Shown: one piece after another, positions 1 through 10,600 of the stretch
Position numbering within the stretch: the stretch's first letter is position 1
How the letters are laid out: each line of letters opens with the position of its first letter
From: Ashinkailepas kermadecensis
Lineage: Eukaryota; Arthropoda; Thecostraca; Neolepadidae
Reading direction: 5' to 3'
Length of the DNA: 64,000 nucleotides
Assembly: GCA_034440615.1 (NCBI GenBank)
Contig: JAOTOM010004755.1
Coordinates: forward strand, 70,001-134,000
Made by a program: the position numbers and the translations under genes
Notes under the pieces: model-generated
Databases searched by the model: none
The model's input: only the letters and a program-made list of their open reading frames with translations
Told to the model about the DNA's origin: nothing

Positions 1-1077
1 GGACGTCTTCGACCGACATACAGTCGTGTTGCTCAGCCTCATCCTCTCCAAAGTTTGACCGTCGACCTCGAACGAGGACGACAGGAAGCTACGCTTCCTG
101 TGGTCCGTCTCGGCCACGGACAACATTAGGTGGCGCTCCTCTTCGCCCAACGCACCATCTATGCCAGTCGTCTGCAAATGCCGCTTGCGTCGAGAAGTCC
201 GCGAAAAAGTGCTGGTTGAGGAAGCGCGGTGGCAAGCTGCGTTTGTTTCCAGCGCCTCTACCGGGATTGTAGATGTACTGATGGCTTCCTTGATGGCCGC
301 AAACAAAGAGGAGCGAGAGTGTAGCTGTGGGCTGATTGGGACGTCGGTGGGCAGGTCCGGTGGTAGCGCGCTTGGACGTCTGACTGCATTTGTTTTCTGT
401 GTTTTGCCACTGGTCGGTTTTGAACCCAAGCTACTCTTCTCTGCCTTTACAGAAGCGTTGGATGGCTTGAAGACTGTGCCTTTCGACGACTGACCTTGAC
501 GCTCGTTGGTGTTGGCAGCAAGCTTTCGTTCCGATTTGCGCTTCCGCTCTGAGGCCCCAACAGAAATCACAGAAGACGATCTTTGACGCTGTTGAGGTGG
601 TGAGGATTCTACTGTTGTCGGCAACGATGCAATGGAAGCCTTCTTTGCATCCAGTTTTCTTTGCGGGCTATTGCCCCCTGACTTTACGTGTCGGTTTGTA
701 TTCACCCTGTTTGATGCAGTGAGCGAAGCTGACTTCTTTGCATTTGTGTCGTGCTTGCTTTGTGGTTTGCTGACTCCCTCCAAACTTTTTCGTGTTTTTG
801 GTTGATCGAATGACGGACCACTCTGGTTCTTTTCGGTTTTTCCATGGGTACGAGATGCTGATGTCCATGCTGTATTTGTCTTGATTCCGTTTTCCCCTCC
901 ATTGGTGACGAGCAGGGACTGTGATGTTGGGCTATTTGTGTTCGATAGCTTTGTGATGCTTTTCTTCCGCTTAGCATCGCTGTTCTTTCTGGCCAACTTC
1001 GTTTCTTCTTTGGTCAGGCTAACCTCTTGTATGCTTGTGGCTGAGATGTGAACTTTTGATGGACGCTCGCCTTCCAT
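1..1077 (-). CDS. Ser/Lys-rich low-complexity protein, C-terminus beyond window edge
   Basis: An ATG at 1077-1075 opens a frame with no stop for 359 codons down to base 1; a TAG lies just upstream of the ATG. The product is rich in Ser, Lys, Thr, Asn and Arg, has basic clusters (for example KRKK near residue 38 and SRRKR near residue 305), and shows no membrane segment or signal peptide, so it looks like an intrinsically disordered, probably nuclear or cytoskeletal protein. A short stretch near residues 253-266 (SRSSLFAAIKEA) loosely resembles the start of an actin-binding WH2 motif, but the usual LKK follow-up is missing, so I give it little weight. Codon use looks protein-like with no tandem repeat behind it, unlike most long frames in this window. 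It may be one large exon of a longer gene. I do not recognise the family. Confidence 0.55.
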   Translation of the reverse strand, partial: MEGERPSKVHISATSIQEVSLTKEETKLARKNSDAKRKKSITKLSNTNSPTSQSLLVTNGGENGIKTNTAWTSASRTHGKTEKNQSGPSFDQPKTRKSLEGVSKPQSKHDTNAKKSASLTASNRVNTNRHVKSGGNSPQRKLDAKKASIASLPTTVESSPPQQRQRSSSVISVGASERKRKSERKLAANTNERQGQSSKGTVFKPSNASVKAEKSSLGSKPTSGKTQKTNAVRRPSALPPDLPTDVPISPQLHSRSSLFAAIKEAISTSTIPVEALETNAACHRASSTSTFSRTSRRKRHLQTTGIDGALGEEERHLMLSVAETDHRKRSFLSSSFEVDGQTLERMRLSNTTVCRSKTS

Positions 1078-1080
1078 TAT

Positions 1081-4000
1081 TGTCACCGTCCGTTTCAGCG
1101 ATGAGTGAACCTAGTTGCCCTGGACCACCGGAGCATCTGATTAATAGCAGAACATCTATAGCATTCCATACTCATGGCTGTTGTTGCTGAGAATGCCAGC
1201 CACGTGTTGTTGATGCGTGCACGTTGCACATAAATTGATATACTTATGTGGAGACAGATCGAACGTGAGTCACTCACTAATGCTCATGGTCTGGGCTGAA
1301 TTGTAAACTTGGTTTTCTTCTGCTTCCCAGGCGTAATTTCGGTTTCGTGTTCATCTTGAAAACGTCGCTTTTTTGTTATATTTGTACGGAGTGTATGAAA
1401 GCGTCCTATTTTATATTATGCGCAACAGAACATGCTTCACAGCAATCTCTCTAGAATCACGTTTGTATCTTCTTTGCAAATTCAAGGTGAATAATATATC
1501 GATATAATATCGCTCGGGTATTTGTTGAACCGCGGTACTTCCACAAAAGAAATGTATTTGAGGAAACCAACATCCTCAATTTCATCGCGGATACTCACAT
1601 TGCGTGACATAACCTAATCCACCTCAGTCTGGCAGTGCTAGAAACATCCGAAATAATAGCCCATGTTGCATGTTGCAACAAGCTGCATGCCACGCTAATC
1701 CGATGCTGTTTTCCGGTACGGTAGGATTATATGACTGAGTCAATCTGCTCCTGGACCAACGAGGTGCTCTCGCTTTGCCTTCGTTCCCGAAAACTGGACC
1801 AAGAAGAATGGTTCATTTATTGATGTCATTTCTCACATTTCTCACATTGACACCGATGAATGTCAAATCAAAGGGTACACCTTTATGACAAAGAAACGAC
1901 AGCGTCATAGCGCGATTTCCGATAAGCATTTGATAGTTGTAATACCATCAGGGCATACAGACACAAATGGCATTTTTGGTATCAAGGGCTGGTAATGCAA
2001 GTTTAAGCTATGAGACTGCACAGCTCGGGACCTCCATAGGACACCATGTTAAATCCAGAAGACATGGAAAGTCAGCCAGTGAGGAGCAATGAAGTAACAA
2101 AAACATGTTAAAAAGACTCCACTATTTGGAAGTGATCGCTTTCAAACTCACGAGTCACCCTCAATGCTCCTTGGCTTTATGGTGCACCATTGATATTCAT
2201 GAGTGCCTGCATGCACTCTTGGTTGCCCAAATCTGTTTTCGAATATAGTAAGTGCTAATGAATTATCCCAGCCTACTTGCCACAGGAACGTCATATAAGT
2301 TCACCAAAAGCATCTTCATTTCAAAAGCTTCCGTCCGGAAAATTGTTTGAAAGCCATTTGTTTTTCTACGCGTGTATTGGAGATACTAAGCCGAGGAACT
2401 TCTAGCAAGTCAAACAACGAATCCGTCGAAGTGTTGTTCGGCGCTACATCATTGGAACTACTCAGAGACATCTTTGTATTCTATACTACTCATGTCTCGC
2501 TTACAATATGAGACATCACGTCAGAAGCCCGTCTTACCTGATGATGGGTACGATCATACAGTGTCACTTGGATGCTTAAGTCATAGGGAAAGGTGAAAAT
2601 CAGCCGAAACACTGAGGCTTCCCTCCGCTAAGTCATTCCGTTTATATTAACAGACACCCGGGTGTGGATCAACTTAACCACCATCCCGAGGTGCTTCGAA
2701 AACAGTGGGAGAACGGCGGCATCAGCGCCGGAAAAATTTGACTAGCTATATCAAAGTGATTATTGGGCCATTTGGTAAAAGTTTCATCTGCATACCACAA
2801 AGCGTCGCTATGCTAGATTAAATAAAATCCAGACCAACGTTTCTGAGAGGAGCAGTCTTTGGAATTGTTCCCAAGATTCAACTCCGCTTCATAGTAATTT
2901 GTGCCATAAGGGATTAGATGACCGCCATTGCATGCTTCGAACATCTTCACGTCAGGTCACAAACATTTCTACATGTGCTTAACCTTTGCATCCTTCTGAC
3001 CTCAGTTGACGTCGAGTGACCGGTTATGACGTGTTTGGGTCACTCGGTCTTTTGTGTCGATGAACTCGAAGTCAGCGCCCATATTAAGCCAGAGCACTAA
3101 GCATTTTTAAGTGTGGCTCATTTTCAGCGTGCCGAAAATTGATTCACTATGTTGACCTGGCTTGACCTGTGATAGGTGCATAGTGCATAGTGTGGTGTAT
3201 CACGTCCATCCTCCACCACCCTGCTACTCTCCTCCACACGACTCAATAAACCGGAGAATACGTTTTAGAAGGACTTAGTTGGATGCAAGGCAATTGTTAG
3301 CTCCTGGAATGGAAAAAAGTCGAACTGATCGAAACGCTGACCTTTGACCTGAGCTGAAGTGTCACCAGCTGATTCAAACCTGGAACGAAAAATGGAAGGA
3401 GCGGTTTTCCCCGTCCTCTATAATTTCCGGTTTGCGATCCGACATGGGGTCGAATGGACTCCTCCACTCCTCCACCCGACTGTGTGGCAAACAGCAATCC
3501 ACCCAACCGCTTGCTAGTACCATAGATCATGCAACGATAACAATGAAGTCTTCAACATCACAGAAATTACGGCTCGTTTAAATTCCCTTTGGCCCACTGG
3601 TTCAGTTATCCAATTGTGAGATCGACAGGAGTGAATCAAAATAAAGTATTGCCTGCGGGTATCCTGGCGGAGCCCATGTGGCGCACGCTCTAAGTGAAAT
3701 ATTGCTTGTCCCGGTGGCGCTAAACTCAGTAAGCGGCATGGAACGCCAGTGGAATGTGGGACACATTGGCTTTAGCCATCAGATTACATTGGATTTTCAA
3801 TGAACTTTTATTCGGGTCGCTTGGCCTACTTGACAGTCGCGACGAGTCTCAAGGTGACCTCATGTCGGGCGATGGCATATTGATCAGAGGAGTAAATTGG
3901 CGTCGCAAGTATTCTGGTGGTAATCACGGGTGTTGTCATGGATCTTGGACACCGAAAGCGAAAGGTTTTTATATTGGTTTTTTTCTTCTTCCATAGCGCG

Positions 4001-4387
4001 CCATTGGCTAATGCCAAGTTTAGCGAAAGTTAGGCGGATGCGTCACCCGTCCCTCGCATTGACGACGGTCATGATGGCAATAGCTCCTGGTTGCGATTGA
4101 TTGGTATTTTTTAATGCAATTTTCCCACCTGAATACCTTCATTATACATTTTCCCGCCATCAACTTCGTATGGTCTCCCGTTCACTGTGGATAAGCAACA
4201 CGCACAAAGCACTCGGTGCGTGGTGCGGTGATTTGCCATCAAATCCGTGAAGCGCTCGCCTCCCACACAATGAGCCACATGTAGCGACACATCGACGGAG
4301 GCATCGCTTCTCGACCGAGCGTAAGTCGGCAAGCCAGCGCCGTCGGCGGATGGCGGCCACTCGGCGCACTTGTAGTTCGGTCATCGG
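1081..4387. other. unique intergenic sequence, no gene seen
   Basis: About 3.3 kb of non-repetitive, moderately AT-rich DNA. All open frames are short and lack domain-like sequence. It separates the left-edge minus-strand gene from the stop codon of the FN3/ZP gene at 4388 and probably holds that gene's 3' UTR; I could not place a polyadenylation signal with confidence. Confidence 0.5.
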
Positions 4388-4659
4388 TTAGCAGCTGGCG
4401 CTGGGATGGCCGTCGCCGAGCGCCGTGGTCTGAGCGCGGCTGAGCCGGGCGGCGTCCCGTCTCAGCTCCAGCGGCCAGCTGGTGGAGCTGGCGGCTGCTG
4501 GGGAGCTGGCAGCCGCTGGGGAACTGGCAGCGCTCGCCGCCTGAACACCGTGGCGCCGACGCAGCGCGGCACGGCGAGAGAAGATCGCCCCGATGGCAGC
4601 TCCGAACACCACGGCCGCCAGCACCACCAGTAACAGCACCATCTGAGCCCAGCCGCCGC
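4388..4659 (-). CDS. probable last exon of FN3/ZP gene: membrane segment and tail
   Basis: Acceptor AGTTTCAG before 4659, phase 1. It encodes GGGWAQ followed by a strong transmembrane stretch (MVLLLVVLAAVVFGAAIGAI), a stop-transfer basic cluster (SRRAALRRR), an Ala/Ser-rich tail with a repeated PAAASS unit, and a TAA stop at 4390-4388. This is the architecture expected at the end of a type I membrane ZP protein. The tail repeat is partly a 15-18 bp DNA repeat. Assignment to the upstream exons is inference. Confidence 0.5.
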
Positions 4660-7600
4660 CTGAAACTCGCAACGGACATGCAGTTTATTCCGGGTTGTCC
4701 GCCACAATTGGTACGTGAGCGGAGAAGCACTTCACACAGTGAGGGGGAGGGGGGGGTTGCAAGTCTGTATCATGGGGTCTAAATGCCCCGACCCGAAGAA
4801 AATGTGTAGATCATCCGGAAGAGTCGTGATGCGCTCTGAAAGTGAATGTGAAATTATTCCCAGCAACTGAGCCGTTATTGCCATTCATCGAAGAATTGAT
4901 GATGTACCCTTAGTCATTTCCCTAGTTCAGCATAGTCACCGAATAGATATCGATGGTAGTGTCGCGTCGTCTTACTTCATTTTACTTAGCAAAGGAAAAT
5001 CTAAATTATTAAGCTCACATTTTTGTTCGGAGTTACTGTGGAGCGTGCAATACAGCAGTTATCATCGATGGCTCCCCACCGCTAAAAGTGGGGCAGATCT
5101 CCCTGTACTCCCTCCTTCCAACACTCACGTGTGGTCTGACACTGCACTGTGGAGCGTGCAATACTGCAGTTACCATCGATGGCTCCCCACCGCTAAAAGT
5201 GGGGCAGATCTCCCTGTACTCCCTCCTTCCAACACTCACGTGTGTTCTGACACTGCAATGCTCGAACTCTAATTCTCAGTAGATAGTGTGCAGTGTCATA
5301 TTGCCAGAACAGCTTTAATGCCAGCAGGTAGTGAGCATTGGCACATTGCCAAAGCATCGACCAATGGTCCCTTCTGACGCGACGCCGAGGCGTTTGTGGA
5401 CGTTTGTGGACATTTGTGGCCGTTTGTGGACGTCTGTGGACGTTTGTGGACGTCTGTGGACGTTTGTGGAAGGTCGTGTGCCGTTTGTGGACGTTTGTGT
5501 ACGTTTATGGACGTCTGTGGATGTTTGTGGACTTTTGTGGACGCTTGAGGATGTGTGTAGACGTTTATGGACGTTTGTGGACATTTGTGGACGTGTGTGG
5601 ACGTGTGCGGACGGGTCGTGTGTCGTTTGTGGACGTCCGTGAGCGTTTCTGGACGGGTCGTGTGTCGTTTGTGGATGTCCGTGGACATTTGTGGACGGGT
5701 CGTGTATCGTTTGTGGACGCCTGTGGACGTCTGTGGGCGTTTCTGGACGTTTGTGAACGTTTGTGGACGTGTGTGGACGTTTGTGGGCGTTTGTGGACGT
5801 GTGTTGACGGGTCGTGTGTCGGCCGTGTGTGGACTGCACGGCTACGCACCAGCCGGCGCCGCTGGCCGGCCGACCTCGGCCCGCTCCAACACACGCCGGG
5901 CGGCAGACGTCGCGCCGTCGCCGCCGACGGCCAGCTGACGGCCCCGCCGTGACGTCAGCTGCAACAGCTGAGCGTCGCCGTCAGCTGACGGCCCGTCCGG
6001 CGCCGCCGGCCGGCCGGGACCGTCGGCGGCGGACGGCCGGCCGACGGTCCGGCCCGGCGGCTGGGTGAGGGCGGCGGCGGCGGAGGGCGGCTCCAGAGGC
6101 GCGCCCACGTCCACCGCCCGCACGTCCGAGCCGACGGCCGTGTACAGCGGCAGCTTTGGCAGGTTCACCCTGCCGGAAACGGAGCAGTTGAGAATAGACA
6201 CAGAGTCACACCGGTGTCGGTCAGTCTGGTGAAAGGTCGCTGGAAAAATGAGACGCACGCAGTTGATTGGCTGAACAGGTCAGTCGGGTAGACAAGTCCA
6301 TAGTGAAGTATGCCAATGATAACGACAAAAACGGATAAATTATAAATATATTACCGATACAACTTTGGATTGATCACGCCGCAGCTTTCATCACGCAGCC
6401 CCAGCGAGTACGCATTGCATTCGTTCTCTTCTCCACTTGAGCCAACACACTTGCTACCGCGTCCTTAGGTCGCCCTTACCCAGTGCTTACCAAGTGCTTA
6501 CCCGGCGCTCATCCAGCGCTTATCAAGTGCTTACCCGACGCTTACCCGGCGCTTACCCAGCGCTTACCCAGCGATTTGCAAGTGCTTCACCGGCGATTAC
6601 CGAGCGCTTACCCGGCGTTTTCCCAGCGCTTAGTTAGCCAGCGCTTACCCGGCGCTTACCCGGCGTTTGCCCAGTGCTTACCCAGCGCCTACCCAGCGCT
6701 TACCCGGCGCTGACTGTGAAGGACCTCAGCGGCTCGTAGTTGCAGATGACCAGGAAGCGGCGGGTGCTGTGCGTCTGGATGGTGTCCTGCTCCTGCACCA
6801 TGACGAACGTGCGTACCTGCCCGAGCGCGCCACGGCTGGTGACATTCGGGCTTCGCTGGAGCAGCCGGCACATGCGCTGATGCATCACACCGCCGAGGGT
6901 GTGGATATTGCCATTGCAGCGCCGAGGGTGTAGATATTGTCATTACAGCGCCGAGGGTGTAGATATTGCCATTGCAGCGCCGAGGGTGTGGATATTGCCA
7001 TCACACCGCCGAGGGTGTGGATATTGCCATTGCAGCGCCGAGGGTGTAGATATTGTCATTACAGCACCGAGGGTGTGGATATTGCCATCACACCGCCAAG
7101 GGTGTGGATGTTGCCATTGCAGCGCCGAGGTTGTAGATATTGTCATTACAGCACCGAGGGTGTAGATATTGCCATGAAACTACTCTTAAAAAGAATAGGT
7201 GCAGCTTGGCAACGGACTCCGATCAAAATAGAATGCTAAATAACGGACTCCGATTAACAAGGACTGCACAATAACGGACTCCACATCACATCATTGATGG
7301 CATTGCTCCTCCTGTTCATCACAGATACTGTGCAAATGTTGCAAGCGAGACATTGGTATGTGCCATTTCAGTACTGTTTGGGTCACCGTGCAGTCAAGAG
7401 TGTTGGATTGAATACAACATAGCTCAACCAGCTAATTCTCCCGTCACCTTAAGAGTGTTTTCACCTAGAAGTGCATAGATTGTTTGACATTACTGCTGCA
7501 TCACGCAGCAACCGCTCGGTGTTAGTTGGCTTCGTAGGTATGATCCTGCATCATAAATACAAAGCTTTACTAACTGACCTGACAGAGTCGGAGTATAGGG

Positions 7601-10600
7601 GCAAACAAACAATGATGGACGTCACCGATGCCACAAAAACACACAACTAAAATGGCAGCTCGCGTTCATCCGCTGGCTGCATTACTCTCATACCCAGACA
7701 TATTGCTACAGTAGGCATCCGCTGGCTGCATTACTCTCATACCCAGACATATTGCTACAGTAGGCATCCGCTGGCTGCATTACTCTCATACCCAGACATA
7801 TTGCTACAGTAGGCATCCGCTGGCTGTTACCCATACCCAGACATATTGTATAGAGGCATCCGCTGGCTGCATTACTCTCATACCCAGCTTTGTATCCCTG
7901 TACACAGACATATTGCTATAGTAGGCATCCGCTGGCTGCATTACTCTCATACCCAGACATATTGCTACAGTAGGCATCCGCTGGCTGATTACTCTCTACC
8001 AGACATATTAAGTAGGCATCCGCTGGCTGCATTACTCTCATACCCAGACATATTGCTACAGTAGGCATCCGCTGGCTGCATTACTCTCATACCCAGACAT
8101 ATTCCTACAGTAGGCATCCGCTGGCTGCATTGCTCTCATATTCAGACACATATTGCTACACCATAGCATCTGATGGCTGCATTACTCTCATATCCAGACA
8201 CATATTGCTACACCATAGCATCTGATGGCTGCATTGCTCTCATATCCAGACACATATTGCTACACCAGGCATACGCCATGATTTCGTTGTTATTCCCGAG
8301 TGGCAGTGGCATGATGCCCATCGGAAGGGGACCGGCGCTATCACCCTGGCTTGACGATTCGCTGTGTGGTTTCTTGGCTCAGGTCCTCTCATTGAGTGAT
8401 ACCAGGCAAAGGAAAGTGAAGTTCAAAACATAGAAATACTTAGAACAGGACAGGATGTGAAACATGTCAGCACGAGAAGACAGGGTGCACGAGGCGAACC
8501 CGGAGGGGGATGTCCTCACCTCGGTATCTCTGCGCTCTTTCCGACAGACACCATAGTCAATCCACAGCACGAAAAGACAGGATCCACGAGACTCACCCGT
8601 GAGAGAGTGAGATCCACGAGACTCACCTCGGTATCGCTGCGCTCCGTCCGGCAGACGCCATGGTCTATCCTCAGCACGTACACCTGGCGGTCACTGGTCG
8701 GGTCGCCCTGTACGCCGCATTCCTCTCGGGGGTCGTCCTCGACCGTGAGACGACCGGCGAAGTAGGGTCCAGTGTGCACCGTCACTTCACTGGCGCCGGC
8801 CAGGCACCGGGTGCTGGCCGAAACTGTCAACACACACAGTCCGGATACGGAAGAGAAGCACGGACTATGAATCGCGACCTGTCATCGTTCCACTAAGAGT
8901 GCAGAATGCGTCCTCTGATCGCACGTGATGATGTTCACGTCCGTCAGTGTAGCATTGGTGCTGCGTGCATCTCATGCCGTGCATAAGACGCCACACGCCA
9001 CAACACCACTCCCACATGGCCACAACACCGCTCCCACATGGCCACAACACCACTCCCACATGGCCCACTGCGATCCGCCATATGGCTGGCGGCATCCAGA
9101 CGGTGGCGCGTCTTTGTTGTCGAAGTCCGAGGCTGATAATGTCTGTGCATGCCGGATGTCGCAGAAATTACACCGCCACATGCTGCCAATTAACTCAGAT
9201 GACAAGACAAATAACCCGAATCAAACGCGGACGGCTCACAAAAACAAACCGACTGAGGATCGGACTACCTGAGACAGATGACTGAGACAGAGGACCGACT
9301 GAGACATGGAACCGACTGTGACAGGAGACTAACTGAGAGGTTGGTTATTGGTTTTACGACACGTCGACCGTTGAGTCATGTAGCGTCGCCAATCTCTCAC
9401 GCCGATTGGTCGCGGGCGAAGAGTAGCGACAGGTGAGACTCGAACCCACAACCTTTCGATTGTGAGACGAGCATCTTACCCCTAGACCACTCGTCCCCTA
9501 GACTAACTGAGAGAGAGAGGGCCGATTGAGACAGAGAAACTGGGACAGAGGACTGACTAAGGAAGCGGATCGACTAAGACAGAGGATCGACTGAGACAGA
9601 GAACCGACTGAGACAGAGGACCGACTGAGGAAGGGGACCAATTGAGACAGAGGACCAACTGAGACAGAGCCGACCGAGACGGAGGACCAACTGAGGAAGG
9701 GGACCAACTGAGACAGAAGACCGAACGAGACCGAGGACCGACTAAGGAAGAGGACCGACTGAAACAGAACCGACTGAGACAAAACCGACTGAGACAGAAG
9801 ACCAACTGAGACAGGGGACCAACTGAGACAGAGGACCGACTGAGATAGAGGACCACCTGAGGGAGAGGGCGACTGAGACAGCAGACCGACTGGGACAAGA
9901 GACCGACTGAGACAGAGTCAACTGGGGTAGAGGGCCGTAAGAGACAGGGGACAGACTAAGAAAGGGAATCGACTGAGACAGATGACTGACTGAGAAAGAG
10001 GACCGATTGAAGAAGCGGGTCGACTGAGACAGCGGGCCGACTGAGACAGAGGATCAACTGAGACAGAGGCCAGACTGAGACAGAGAACCGACAGAGGAAG
10101 GAATCAGCTGAGACAGGAGTCGACGGTCGGACTTGCTACGACAGAGGACCGATTGATTCCGAGAGGGAAGTAAAGGAGGAGTATCAGCTGAGACAGAGGG
10201 CGGAGGATCGAACTTGTTAAGACAGAGGACCCAGGGCCGACGGTGATATTCTTCCCGGAGCGGCAGGAGCTCGGCACTATAAGGTGGCATTGACGTGGCT
10301 GCAGTTAATTATTGCGCCGCACGAAGCTATCAGCCGCCAAACCTGCCCAGCTGAGGCGGTCAACATCGGCTATCATTGACCCGACATACGCGCCAACACA
10401 TGACCTTGAGGTCGCTGTACTCGCAGTTGAAGGCATCGGGCCTTGTCAACCAGTGCGTGGCACCTGAGGTAGAAATCTCCACCACCAATCCATATTTATT
10501 TCTACATTGTGAAAACTGGCGGTAAAAGTGAGTGCTCAGAGCATCCTTCCAGCGCACACATAGTGGGTTCAGAAGCTTATACATCTGGATGCATATCAAG

